Part shown: positions 22,892 through 34,268 of the stretch, piece after piece | Layout: each line of letters starts with the position of its first letter | Position numbering within the stretch: position 1 is the stretch's first letter | NCBI GenBank assembly: GCA_024699855.1 | Contig: JAMPIQ010000002.1 | Span: 7,378,001-7,442,000, forward strand | Length of the DNA stretch: 64,000 nt | DNA from: Aphelenchoides besseyi | Lineage: Eukaryota; Nematoda; Chromadorea; Rhabditida; Aphelenchoididae | Reading direction: 5' to 3' | Translations under genes and position numbers: made by a program | The notes under the pieces: generated by a model | The model's input: only the letters and a program-made list of their open reading frames with translations | What the model was told of the DNA's origin: nothing | Database searches by the model: none

Positions 22892-24994
22892 TCACTCGAC
22901 GTGTGGAGTCAAATTGCTACTGAAACGACCGGCTTGAAATTGCTCGCGGAGTGCAGTCAGTTTGCTTTCAGCTAAAAACAAGTTGGTTTTTAATTGTCAG
23001 ATTGTTGGAAACTTACACGGAGACTGCATTGACGATAATTTGCGTCCTTCGATACTCAAAGTACGAGTTGAGCGATTCTGACGCAACGGTGTCGAATAGT
23101 ACGTGTCAATGAACAGTGACGGAAGGTCTTCGGCAATGCCACGGTCAGTGAACGAAGAGGAAATGCCGTAGAAAACAAGCTAAAAATACAACACGAATGG
23201 TCAATAGATAAAACCGTAACAAACCATTTTCGGAACAGTCGCATTGTCGGCATTCTTTTCAATTCGTTCACACGATCGATTTAAATCGTCCACGAACTCA
23301 TTGATAACTTCCGGAGACGTTTGTTTCAAAGAAACACAAAATCGTAATGCTTCTGGTTTTTGTACAAATGCGAGATTCCAACCCAACTCGTTAAGGAGAT
23401 CGCCGAGAACATAACAGTTAACCTTCGGATTTTTAGTTTTGAATGCTAAAGACGCCAAGACCGGATTGCCAATAACCTCGACATGAGGAGATTGATCCAA
23501 TTTCTCTCGCAGCATGTGCGCAGCATCCAAAACTCGTTGAGTTCTTTCGACAAAACCTAATCGTCCGTTCCACAACAACGATGCCCATGTTAACGCTAAA
23601 AGCGATCCCGGTCGACTGCCGGAAAGAGTTGGAGAACAGAAAATGCCGCCCGGCCAGTAACAATCGGCAATAACCTGAGCTTGAAGCATTGGAATATCTC
23701 TGTACAAAACAACGGACGATCCGATTGGACAATAAGCATATTTGTGCAGATCGACACTAATCGAAGTAACACCGGAAAGCCGAAAATCAAACTGAGGAGC
23801 CGGATAGTCGCATTGTTCCATAAACGGGAGTAGGAAGCCCCCCAGTGAGGCGTCCACGTGGACTGGCACGTTGTATCGAAGTCCAAGCTTAAATTCAATA
23901 ATCTTGGTTTGTAGTTTAAACATTGTTTTACCTCCGAAATACGTTCAATATCGTCCATCACTCCGGAAATATACGACGGTGCCGAACAAACAATCTAAAA
24001 ATAACAGAAGTTATTCCGACTCTTTTGCGTGTAATTACCATGCATGTTTCCAATCCAATGGATCTTTTGATCGCTGTCAAATCCATCTGTCCATTCTGAT
24101 CCATGGGAATGCTAACAGTTCGAAGATTCAGAAGTTTTGCAGCAATAGTCAAGGTAACATCCGCATTACGGCCAATGATGATTTCCGGCTTTCGAATTCC
24201 TCGCTTTGCCGCCAGATTTCGATAAGCAATACATGCAAGTATAATTGATTCCGTGCCGCTTGTTGTCACCACTCCACATGCTCTAGCTGAGCCATGAAAC
24301 AATGCGCATAACATCCTGATAATCTCCGACTCCATTTTACGGCAACCCGGATAGATGTCCGGGAAGTTAGCATTTGTATGAGAGTACATTTCGAAGACCT
24401 AAATAAGAGAACTCATAATCGTAATGGCAAGTTATTACCTTCATCATCAATTGTTTCTGATCGTCGGTGTCATCAGCAAATGATGCCCCCGAAACACGAC
24501 CACGTTCGAAGAGCGGATCGCCCATAGTCTTGTATTCCGTTGCTTCACTAATTATTTCCTCAACCGATAGACCTTTCTGTAAACAACTGAATCAAAACTT
24601 GGTACTCAACGGGCGAGAGACCTCGGGCAGAAATTTGTAAAATTCGCGTCTGATGTCACTTCTCAACATTTTCTCTTCGATCTCCTAAACAACCAAGTAA
24701 AACAAAAATGAAATTGAAACACACCTTTTGCATCTCCTGTTTCTGTTCTTCAATTCGATCGCGATAGAAAGTGGTAGTTAACATCATAAGGTTGTGCCAT
24801 GATCGACTGACTGAAGTGGCATCGTCGATTTTCATCACCTTTCGAATCCATTGGACCAGAAATGTCACTGCCAACGTGTAACTAATTACTTGCCATGGTT
24901 CCAGATGATCCAAACTTCGATTGAAAACAACACGAAGATCATCGAAGAAATGAACCAAAATTCGAAACGGATTTTCATCAAAGTCGACGTCCAT
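22892..24994 (-). CDS. Sphingosine-1-phosphate lyase homologue with altered active-site residues
   Basis: Exons read leftwards from MDVDFDENPFRILVHFFDD. A single N-terminal membrane span (VISYTLAVTFLVQWI) anchors it, as in ER-resident SPL. The PLP-dependent fold follows: MGDPLFERGRVSGA, FPDIYPGCRKMESEIIR, GVVTTSGTESIILAC, VPVHVDASLGGFLLPFMEQ, then VDLHKYAYCPIGSS with the Schiff-base Lys, and LSGSRPGSLLAL. It ends LREQFQAGRFSSNLTPHVE. Active SPL cleaves sphingosine 1-phosphate to hexadecenal and phosphoethanolamine. Three His positions conserved in the family are changed here: LHPDIFPG is NFPDIYPG, SAHAAF aligns with NADVTL, and FPHG is YISG. The usual SGGT is TSGT. Introns are intact and the frame is open, so it looks expressed, but full SPL activity is doubtful. 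The ATG is two bases after a TTGTTCAG acceptor, which may be a leader splice site. Confidence 0.85.
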
Positions 24995-25417
24995 CGCTGA
25001 ACAACTAATGTGAATAAAAACAAATTAGTTCGCTCAGTAGTCATTGGAAATCCAATCAAAAGAAACAAATTTACCGGAACTGTCATTTTATTCAACCTCT
25101 TCGTAGTTTAGCGCATTAACAGGAGTAAGAGAAAGTTTGTTGAGGCGAAAGTGGAGTTTATTGGAGAGTTTAATCAATACACATATTCGGGAACAATTGA
25201 GCAACGGATTCGAGAACACGTAGTCACAATGGTAAATGGCATTTGGATAGTTGGGGAATAAATACAAAGGATGCCATACAATGAAAAAACACCAGAAGCT
25301 TATGAAAAGTACCGGTTTAGAAACACGAAATTTGTCAGACTTGAAACATTTTGTTTGAACATTGAAAAACGAAAATAGGAACCTGCAAATCTGTCAATTG
25401 TACGAAATACGAAGACA
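24995..25417. other. Intergenic stretch, no supported gene
   Basis: About 420 bases between two minus-strand genes. It should contain the promoter of the lyase gene near 25000-25100 and the 3' end of the CUE-Smr gene. A short minus-strand ATG at about 25086 with a GT donor is out of phase with the lyase start, so it may be an untranslated leader. Confidence 0.35.
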
Positions 25418-26655
25418 TTAGCAGCCAAATTTGTATGGAACGGAGAAAAGGTCAATGATAATCATACCCGGATTGGACGGACATTGAAATCTAAAAGTCG
25501 CAAGTTGTTGAACAGTAACAAGCAATATCTTACTTAATCTTCTCTTGATTCAACCATTGAATAATTGCTTGTTTGAGTACCGCCTTGTTCTGCGGGTTAT
25601 TAGTTCCGTGTCCAGGAATCAATTCCAAATGACGTTGATTAGCACGCCATTCTGAAACCGAACAGAATGAAATAAATCAGCCGATAAAATCTCACTCTTC
25701 AGTGCGATAATTGCGGCTCGAATCAAATGTAAAGCACGATCGATGTTAAAATTGTGCAAATCCAACGATGGTTTTAATTCGTTTGCTATCAAAAGATTGG
25801 CTTAAACAAAACAAGCAAATCAGTTGATTGTTCAATACTGCTAACCTTCTTTGTACAATCTTTCGGCTTCACGTCTCTCTTCACGAGCAATACGATTCAA
25901 AGGACCGAAAGCAAGAGTATTGCACTTTCGTTCGTTTGCCATTAAGATATGATGATCTGCCTGTTTATTTTGCTTCTCAGCTTCAAGCTCCAATTCCAAG
26001 ATATCTTCGCGAATTCCTTTTTTCTGAATAGAAAATTTTAACAACATACGTAAACAACAAACTGACTATTCGATTAGCGCTACGAACAGACGGAGACGAT
26101 GCTTTTGTTTGAGTTTTGTTTGCCTGTTCAGTTAAAGATGGCCAAGTAGCGTAAGATATAATAACTGGTTCCTGTTTCAAACTGCTACGCTTCTCTTCAT
26201 CAATAACATAAGTCCCATTTGACAGTTCAGCACAAGCAGCAATGACATCATACCTGCAATGTCGTAGTAAGTTAAAGACAAATCAGTAAAACTAACTTGT
26301 GACGTTTGAGCGTATCCTTGATTATTCGCATAGAATATTTTCCGTAATATTCTTCGTGAATTTGCTCTGCAGCTGCAATTTCGAAGCTTCGCTTTTCATC
26401 CAATTCGCGTTGTCGTTCTCGTTGGCGTTCTTCTTTCTTTTGAAGCTCCTTGGCAAACTTGCAGTCTTTTCGCTCATGTACGTCGTGATTCACAAACAAC
26501 TCAGCTAAGTTTTGATCGTTTCCACTGTTTGAATTGTTGTTTGGAATCGCGTCGTTCTCGCTATCCAAATCTGCGATATTACCCATCACAGCGGCCAAAA
26601 CGGCGTCGATGTTTCCAAGTAAAACTGGCGAGGAAGGCGACGATTGAAGCGACAT
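25418..26655 (-). CDS. CUE-Smr domain protein (Cue2/N4BP2-like putative RNA endonuclease)
   Basis: Five exons on the minus strand. The N-terminus MSLQSSPSSPVLLGNIDAVL is low complexity; a charged helix (KKEERQRERQRELDEKRSFE) leads into a CUE-like ubiquitin-binding segment (EYYGKYSMRIIKDTLKRHKY, then DVIAACAELSNG). Another charged helix (LELELEAEKQNKQADHHILM) precedes the Smr domain: PSLDLHNFNIDRALHLI, with the D-x-H motif, and HLELIPGHGTNN, which replaces the usual TGKG/HS loop, ending PSNPGMIIIDLF. CUE plus Smr proteins cleave mRNA on collided ribosomes in no-go decay (yeast Cue2 and its metazoan relatives). DLHN instead of DLHG and GHGTNN are divergent, but the D-x-H pair remains. The last exon needs the splice at about 25532 to 25490; without it a TAA follows at once. 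Confidence 0.75.
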
Positions 26656-26931
26656 AATGATTGCCTTTTAAAGCGGTCAGTTCGACGAGTAAAAACAAAA
26701 TTGTAAACTCGGAGACACACAGTTTGGACCGCGTGGCCTGAAACAAATGCGATCAGAAAACGAGCAAATCAAATTGATCACGACCGAAACGTAATGTCAG
26801 AACATGTAAATTTCGTTCCCGTTTAATCAACGGTTTACAAACTCGCGAACATACACTGTAAAAGACCGATTTATATCCGAACAAAATGTGAAGAGTCGGA
26901 ATAAAATAACACTTGAAAATAAGACAATAAA

Positions 26932-27713
26932 TTAAGAACGAACGAAATCACGGCTTTTTTTTCGCATTTCGTTGAAAATGTGGAGATATTGCTCGAGAGT
27001 ATCCGAGACCGAATAGTTTTCAGCCGCTTGTCGTTGTCTAAGTAATGGAATTGGCAGTCGTTTATATTCGCTTGGGAAGAAGGAACCGACCATTTCGCAC
27101 ATTAAACTCCAACACTGAGCCACGACGTTACAAGCAGCAAATTCAAATTCGACGACAACTCCCTGAATCAAAATTCAATAAAAAAAGTTCGTCAAATTCA
27201 CCTTAGCGGATGTGTTCATTAATGTTGTACCGACACGAATTCGAAAGTCCTTCAAGTGGTACTCGGATCCATTTACCTCGAATCGTGCATCAGAGGCGAA
27301 GGCCGTAGAAAAGTTTTGCATGATCGAGTCGAAGCCCTGATCGGAAGTTGCTCGAGCATAATTCGGTTCGGGGCCCGTTGAATTGGTGACTTCGACAAAA
27401 TTGCACGACGTGTCTGGGTAGTTGCTGTGGTGCAGAAGGTAGAATTGTCCCAATTGTGCGGCCACCGAAGATGTCGGTTTGAAGACTGTGCAATCGACTT
27501 TGTAACTTGTACGTTGTTCAGCACCAACTCGTTCCAGTGCTGCTTCAACCAAACGTTGCGATTCGTCGACGGCAAAGACCCTAAACAAATCCATTAGAAA
27601 GTTTCGATCACATGAGCGTTCCAAATTGATTGGTAGTTTTTGTGTTCACTTCGAAAAGTTAAAACGAACAAATTAGTCAGACGGAAAAAAGAAACGTACC
27701 AGGAAACGCCCAT
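26932..27713 (-). CDS. mdt-20: Mediator complex subunit 20 (MED20/TRFP)
   Basis: Three exons. The first is only 14 bases (27700-27713, MGVSW) and joins at 27580 to VFAVDESQRLVEAALERVGA. Then TSYKVDCTVFKPTSS, LGQFYLLHHSNYPDTSCNF, FEVNGSEYHLKDFRIRVGTT and, after a last intron, GVVVEFEFAACNVVAQCWSL, ending YLHIFNEMRKKSRDF. These match MED20: MGVT start, VDCxxY, the HNSEYP block, the RVGTV-type strand, VEVEYGPCVVASDCWSLL and the C-terminal LFNKIRKQ. MED20 sits in the Mediator head module and helps RNA polymerase II initiation in the nucleus. Length (about 213 residues) is normal. Confidence 0.93.
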
Positions 27714-28549
27714 TTTGGGTTCGCAAAATAGTTCTAAACGAAACAACTAACATTCAATTGACGGATTCAATTGATAGATTCGCATGATTAAGCGAAAAAA
27801 GACGCCAAACTAACAAGCTCGAAAAACAGTTGGCATTATGCTATCGAAGTGATGCAGACTGCGCGTCAAAATAGTCAACGAGTTAACAACATTTGAGAAA
27901 TGGCGCGGAAACTGAGAGCTGGAGAAGAAGTTGGAAAGTGAAAAGGGATCACATCAATGAACAGACTGGTTTTATATATACGCTGATCATGTTCGACCTG
28001 TGAGCGTCCTTCTTTGTATGCTGGAAAGCTCTGACCTTTAATTTGTGAGTCCAAACGAAAAGATATTGCAAATGCTTCTACAAATTCTACATTACTCGAA
28101 GGTTCCTGAGAAAGGGTATTGTTACGTCATGCACGGCTTCAAACGACGTCAATCTGTTGTGATGCAATGTGAACTGATAGTTTGAAATTTTGACTGGATT
28201 TACTTTGCTCATTCAACGATTAAACTTCTGAACGGCCTTGGAGCATGCCATCGAATCGTGGCAACAAGTACATTACATTGATGCGTTGTTTCGCTTCACT
28301 AATCACCAAACAATAATGACCGTCAATTAAATCCACGCTGAGTAGTTGGTTGCGCCGACATGGTCATCGTCGAATTCTCTTTTTACGAGTGTTTTCCATG
28401 GTTGGCCCTGTTGGCAAAATGCGCGTTTTCGAGATATTGGCCTGAAGGCGAGACGCAAATTTCGTGCTTTTTCTCGAGGGCAGAGAATGGAAACCGAATC
28501 TATTTCTACTTTTTAACTACTTGTTTCTGATTAATGAGAATTCGAAATA
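27714..28549. other. Divergent promoter region between MED20 and PICK1
   Basis: About 840 bases between two genes transcribed away from each other. Nothing coding is supported. A TATATATA-like run (tttatatatacgc) lies near 27970 but I cannot tie it to either gene. Confidence 0.35.
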
Positions 28550-29868
28550 ATGCTCTCGGATAGTAGTCGCTATGTTCGTTTGATTCCCGATGTTGTTGAA
28601 ATAGCAAAAGATGGGAAAAATCACATCGGTGTTGCAATTGGAGGTGGAGCTCCTTATTGCCCTTGTTTATACGTGGTTCAAGTTTTCGACGACGGACCAG
28701 TGGCCAAGGATGGACGAATTCATGCTGGTGACGAGTTGGTTGCAGTAAATGGCACAAGCGTCAAGGCTGCGGACAAAAGTCAAGTCGCTAAAATGATAAA
28801 AGAACAACCTGGTAAGTCACATTTTGTGAAGATTACAACTCAGTTATAAATTTAGGGCCTTTAAAATTGTCTGTTAATAGACTTCAGTTCGATGATGAGG
28901 CCGGTCAAACACTGGACATAACATTGAAACGTTTAAAACATTGGTGGGTTGAGCAAATGGACGCCAAAACGGCCGATGCATTTGGACTTTCACGTGCAAT
29001 TCTGTGCAATGACATGTTGGCCAAATTACTTAGAAGATTGGAAGCCAATCAAGCACTTTACGCAAATCTGACACGTCATGCAGCGGCAATCTCACGTCAA
29101 CATCATCAACTGAGCGAATCCATGAACATGATTGCTTCGCTTTTTGCTGAGGTCGCAACTCGTGAGAAAGAACAGAATGAAAGAAGTAAATTCTTCGAAG
29201 ATGTTTCCAAATGTCATCGCTCATTCGTTAAGGAAACGCCGTCATTGGTGTCCAAAGTGAGCTTTCGTTTCAATTAGTTCGTACATTCTTTCAGATCGAA
29301 CAAATTGCGAGTACCTTTCGAGTTTATTACGAAAAAGCAGTTCCTGATACCAAAGATTCGGTCAAAAAATATTTGGACAAGAAGTTCGAATACCTTTCGT
29401 TTTGTTTGAAAATTAAAGAGATGGACGATGAAGAAGCTCAGATGGCCGAGTACAACGATTTTCTTCCACGCATTGACTCTGGAAATTACGAATACCGGTA
29501 ATGAACGGTTTTGACTTCAAGCTAATTGTTCTTTTGCAGAATAATGCTAAGAAGTAGAGAGAAAAGTCGAGAAAGTTTCGTTGAGATGCGAAAACATGTT
29601 ATGATTAAAATCGAAATATTAGACGAGAAACACGGTAAGCAGGTGTGCAAAAGATTGACAAACATACGTTGTAGTTCGGGAACTGGGACTTCATCTACGA
29701 AGCACGATCGCATCCCTTCAACTCTTCCATGAATCATGTTTTAAGATCATCGAGGAATTCAGGAGAGAACATCCTGAAGACGAAGTCGTGACTTCACATT
29801 CAAATCATTCAACTGCCGGTTTTATATTCGACGACCAGGCAGCACCGTTAATTGCTGCCGATGACTAG
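28550..29868 (+). CDS. pick-1: PICK1: PDZ and BAR/arfaptin-homology protein
   Basis: Five exons (28550-28811, 28856-29256, 29295-29497, 29540-29634, 29675-29868). The PDZ domain has IGVAIGGGAPYCPCLYVVQV, then DGRIHAGDELVAVNGTSV and VAKMIKEQPG. The AH/BAR domain starts ADAFGLSRAILCNDMLAKLL and continues AVPDTKDSVKKYLDKKFEYL, SFCLKIKEMDDEEAQM, GNYEYRIMLRSREKSRE. Each block matches PICK1 closely, including ADALGLSRAILCNDGL and KVKEMDDEE of vertebrates. PICK1 binds PKC and receptor C-termini through the PDZ domain and curves membranes through the BAR dimer, controlling traffic of receptors and dense-core vesicle maturation. The long acidic tail of mammals is short here (REHPEDEVVTSHSNHS). Length about 383 residues. 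Confidence 0.96.
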
Positions 29869-29980
29869 AACAGTGTTCTGTGTACAGAAATTTGCTGTCC
29901 AATTTACATTCTTGCTTCCGATTCCTGTTCACCAACTAGTTTGCTTATAAACACATTTAATGCCAGCAAACACGGAAGAA

Positions 29981-30665
29981 TTAAGAGTAAAATTTGACGA
30001 AAAGTTGAAAAACAAAAAGTAAAACAAACAAGTTGAAATCAGGTTTCCAAGTTGTAAGACCACGACAACTAAACGGATAAAAGAAATCGCTTGGTAGTCG
30101 AAGGTTAATGTACGGAAAGGCTTTGTAGATTGGTACTTTTGCCAGTTGGAGTTCGGGAATGAAGTTCCTTTCGACGAACAGATGTGTTATTTCACCGAAC
30201 CAGTCGATGGTTAGAGTGTAGGAAACGAAAATCTCTTCAACTGTTTCGTTTCGCACAATCAAACACAAAAGAGTCCAACGATGAAAATCAACTTCATTGG
30301 TCAATTCAAACTACAAAACGGTTCGTTCACTTTCACGAACTTTCAGATTTACCGTAATGTGTGTGGAGTTTTCCTTTTCACCATCGCAATAGAAAGTCTC
30401 CAAAAGTTGATTGGCGGTTTGATTCGAAAACTGTAAATTTTGTACTTGACATCCAACGAAAACGTTCGGCTGATAGTCTTCACTTCTAAATATTTCAAAT
30501 TCTTCCGAACAAATACTTTTCATCGAGACTTCTAAAACATATGAATTGACTTCAATTCATTAGCTATTCATACCATCGATTGTTTGGTTGATCTCTTGTG
30601 CATGACTTAAGTAGCTGCAATGGTCAAACAAAAATAAACATACAAGCAAATCCAAGCTGTTCATT
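29981..30665 (-). CDS. Unrecognised small type I membrane protein
   Basis: Three exons. The start gives MNSLDLLVCLFLFDHCSYLS, a signal peptide, followed by HAQEINQTIDEVSMKSIC. The mature part has four or five Cys and several N-glycosylation sequons (NQT, NST, NET). It ends FSCRGLTTWKPDFNLFVLLF, a C-terminal hydrophobic span with only a few residues after it, so it is either single-pass or GPI-anchored. The pattern of a Tyr/Phe-Pro-rich FSC just before the final span recalls the C-terminal domain of V-ATPase accessory subunit Ac45 (ATP6AP1) and LAMPs, but that resemblance is weak. Tail-to-tail with PICK1: the two stops are only 112 bases apart. Confidence 0.6.
30541..30560. repeat. Perfect palindrome inside a 42-base intron
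   Basis: ATGAATTGA, two bases, then its exact complement TCAATTCAT. It fills half of the first intron of the minus-strand membrane protein gene and would form a short hairpin in the pre-mRNA between the GT donor and the AG acceptor. Confidence 0.6.
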
Positions 30666-31125
30666 TGTGCTCTTGGGTGTTTTAGTTTTTGAATGGTCAT
30701 CGAGAAAAGTTGTCATGACAACTAACTGACCACCTCATTTAGCCAACTTTCGCAGATTTCCATCAGAATGGAAGATGCCTTTTTATCCTTTTTTATTTCA
30801 GTAATCAATGTTCGAGACGGAAGGAACCAAAAAGCAACGTTCAACTGATCGGTCACCGTTTCGAAAGCGCCGCAAACAAACAACTTCGAACTGACGACAT
30901 CAAACGAGTGAGTACAATGTACCTGGGTTTTCCGTTCTTACGAAATTTGTCCGATTGTTGATTTCTCATTGTTTCAGAAAATCTTTTAAAATGCAAATTT
31001 TCAGACAACAGTTGACTCTTGTTTATTGAACCGAAAGGCGTGACACTTCCGCGGTTTCGGTCACATTTTCTTTTCGATTTCATGTCCGATTTGTAAGCGA
31101 TTCGGAAACGAACGATACTCCATAA
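30666..31125. other. Divergent promoter region upstream of DRP1
   Basis: About 460 bases between the start of the minus-strand membrane protein and the plus-strand DRP1 start. A 119-codon minus-strand ORF at 30853-31212 overlaps DRP1 exon 1 and shows no motif. No supported gene. Confidence 0.35.
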
Positions 31126-34019
31126 ATGGAATCGTTGATTCCCGTCATTTCCAAACTTCAAGATGTTTTTGCCACGGTCGGACATCGCGAAAGCGAAGTG
31201 CAATTGCCGCAAATCGTGGTTGTTGGTTCTCAGGTTGGTTTCGCTGATGACCGTTGTTTCTATTCGAATGCGAACTTCTAGTCCGCCGGCAAAAGCTCAG
31301 TGATTGAAGGAATTGTGGGTCGCGATTTCCTACCACGTGGTACGGGAATCGTCACTCGTCGTCCGCTGTTGTTGCATTTGGTCCACGTACCATTGAATGA
31401 CTCGCAACGGCGTGATGCCAATGTGCCCGAAGACGACGATTGGGCGATTTTCGACCACAAGAACGGCGTTATTTTCACAGACTTCTCGTTGGTTCGTCAA
31501 GAAATCGAAGATGAAACGGATCGAGTCACCGGTAGTAATAAGGTGAGATTTTTTATTGTTGATTTTGTACTTTAACTTCTAGGGAATCTCTGACGCGCCG
31601 ATTACTTTGCGTGTTTTTTCTCATCGTGTTGTGAATTTGTCTTTGATTGACTTGCCCGGCATCACAAAATTACCCGTGGGCGACCAACCGCCGGATATCG
31701 AAACGCAAGTGACGAACATGGTTATGAACTACATCAACAATCCGAACTCTCTCATTCTCGCCGTTACACCGGCAAATCAGGACTTTGCTACTTCCGGTTG
31801 GACCTATAAATGAAACCAATAACAACGGCGTTTAGAACCATTGAAGTTGGCACGTAGTGTAGACAAAGACGGTGAGTGTGGTTGTTTGAAAGTTTATCTC
31901 ATTTTCAATTTCAGGAGATCGAACGCTTGCTGTGCTCACTAAATTAGGAAAGATTGCAGTTCCTTTCTGCCACTTGCAGTTTGGCTACTCAATTGAAAGT
32001 GATTTTGATCAGCGAAATGAATGTTCTTTTTCTTCTTTCTAATTAGAAGCCAAACTGACAGCTGGGAGAATAAGGAACTGCTGTCTTATCGTTCAACTTT
32101 CAGATCTGATGGACAGAGGTGAGCGTTATATCGGCCAAAAAACAATATGAAGATCTTCTTTAGGTACGGATGCAATCGACGTTCTAACGGGACGAACTGT
32201 TCCTGTCAAATTGGGTATCATCGGTGTCGTGAATCGCTCACAAGCGGACATCAAACAAAACAAACCGATTGAAGAGTGTTTGAAGGATGAAACTCGATTT
32301 TTGCTCAAAAATTATCCGACTTTGGCGTCTCGTAACGGAATTCAATATTTGGCCAAAACTTTGAATCGAGTGAGTTCAATTTTTAAGTTATACAATTTGA
32401 ACTTTACTTCAGCTCTTGATTCATCATATTCGTGAATGTTTGCCACAACTGAAACTTCGCGTGAATATGATGATTGGACAGTGCAGGACGCTTTTGAACT
32501 CGTACGGAGATCCAGTGATTGATAAAAATCGAACTTTGCTACAATTGATCACTCACTTCTCCAACGCTTATACCTCGACCATAGATGGAACGTCGAAGAA
32601 CATCGAAACCAATGAACTTTGTGGTGGTGCCCGCATATCCTACATTTTCCACGGAACATTTCTTGAGGCGTTGGAGGCCGTTGATCCGATGGAACGTTTG
32701 TCGATGTTGGATGTGCTCACGGCGATTCGGAATGCGACGGTAAAAATTTTTAGCTTTGCTTGAAATTACGTGAACATTTAGGGTACTCGTCCGGACCTAT
32801 TCATTCCCGTTGTTGCATTTGAACTGTTGGTGAAACGACAAATTGAGCGCTTAATCGATCCGTCAATTGGCTGCGTCGATCTCGTCTACGAAGAATTGAT
32901 GAGAATCGTGCAACAATGTGGACTGGAAGTTCAAGTAGGTTCATTCCAACAAATCTTAAGGTTGTTATTCGGTTTGTAGCAAGAAATGCAACGATTCCCG
33001 CGGTTGTATGAGCGAATAAATGAAATCGTTTCCGGTTTACTCAGTGGACGTCTGCAACCGACCAAGAAATTCGTGAAGGACATAGTCAGCAGCGAAATGG
33101 CGTATATTAATACGAAACATCCGGATTTTACAGAAGTTACGGTACGTGTTTTGAGACCAATGTTCCTTTGTAACTCATTTATTTTCAGCTCATTGAATCC
33201 ATGAAGTCAACATCGTTGTTGGAGAATACAGTACAAAAAGACGGAAAGGTTGTTATTAACGATGCGGTGTGTTTTGTTGTGTTTAAGTACGAAACTAACA
33301 CCCGAGTTGCTGTTTATTTTTGGTGAATGAGCTAAAATCCTTAAATCCTATGAAGAGATATACTCATAGACGTTAATTTTTCCTGTTTTTAGGGTCAACC
33401 AAACGGGATCGACGAAATTTCAATTGAACAACAAACTCCGTCGGCTAACAGTCAATTTCCGTCGATTGCTAAGAATTCGGTTGATGCAGTATCCGTCGCG
33501 ACTTCGTTAGCTCACGGATCGCCGACTCGAAACAACGGCGGTTTGTCGGCTGTTGGATCGTGGCTCTTTTCTCAGAAACTACCGCAAAACAACGGTATCC
33601 AAACGGGTAAACCTACCAGCGGACCAATTCCCACAACTCAGACAGTCGAACGATCTCTCACTCGAACTCTTACGGTTCGAGAAGTAAGTGACTTGCTGAA
33701 ATATTTCTGTGATAGTCATTTGGTTTAGCAACGCGATTATACGATGTTTGAACGTTTGATTCGCTCGTATTTTGCGATTGTTCGTCGTAATATTCAAGAT
33801 CTTGTTCCGAAGGGAATCATGAAGTTTATGGTCAACTTCGTGAAAGAGAACCTTCAAAGTGAATTAGTCCAGCAGCTCTACAACAACGAAAATATAGACG
33901 AGTTGTTGTCCGAAAGCGAACTGATGGCACATAGACGCAAAGAATCGGCGGAAATGTTGGAGGCGTTGAACAAAGCAAATCTTGTGATCAGTGAAATTCG
34001 CGAGACGCACATTTGGTAA
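31126..34019 (+). CDS. drp-1: Dynamin-related protein 1 (DRP1/DNM1L)
   Basis: Begins [19 protein letters not shown]; exon 1 is 31126-31233. GTPase motifs in order: G1 GSQSAGKSS (split by an intron), G2 [15 protein letters not shown]3 DLPG in [17 protein letters not shown]4 TKLD in LAVLTKLDLMDRG, then [13 protein letters not shown]. The middle domain and stalk follow ([48 protein letters not shown]), then a variable B insert ([10 protein letters not shown] region to [14 protein letters not shown]) and the GED ([33 protein letters not shown]), ending [10 protein letters not shown] exactly like DNM1L. It divides mitochondria and peroxisomes by forming constricting rings. The G4 Asp codon is split by an intron (31948-32103) that lacks a GT donor and carries inverted repeats; normal GT-AG splicing cannot keep TKLD. 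Confidence 0.95.
31948..32103 (+). repeat. Hairpin-bearing non-canonical intron in DRP1
   Basis: Between TTA-G (31944-31947) and ATCTG (32104), 156 bases interrupt the TKLD codon. The segment starts GAAAG and ends CTTTCAG. Arms at 31956-31986 and 32048-32081 are inverted repeats: the outer ten bases GCAGTTCCTT match AAGGAACTGC and the inner ten CAGTTTGGCT match AGCCAAACTG, with a less exact middle. The outermost GAAAG and CTTTC can also pair, which would bring the two exon ends together. The loop (about 60 bases) contains its own gtga...ctaattag stretch that looks like an ordinary intron. Confidence 0.7.
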
Positions 34020-34268
34020 TTGGTTTAACACAAACTCGAGATTTGACATACGCTCTCTTCTCTTTACAACTATTGTCTATAGGATCTGAAAGCTATTCAA
34101 ATGCTGCTTGTTGTTTCATTCAAACAATCCCGCTATTTACCGGTGTTGTGTTGTTTCTCGTTTTAAAGTCTTGTGATTGTACTGAATAGAAAACTAAACA
34201 AATACATGTGTTCATAAGTCTCTAATGCGGTATATTGACAACTACGCACTAACAATAACAATTCGAAA

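Noticed and set aside
22892..24994. Glutamate decarboxylase or another group II decarboxylase
   Set aside because: The N-terminal membrane span, the HVDASLGGF and SRPG blocks and the C-terminal layout are those of sphingosine-1-phosphate lyase.
31998..32103. Normal GT-AG intron in DRP1 from gtgatttt to ctttcag
   Set aside because: It keeps the reading frame but adds about seventeen residues and replaces the Asp of TKLD with Gly, which would break the GTPase; I kept it only as the alternative to the non-canonical intron.
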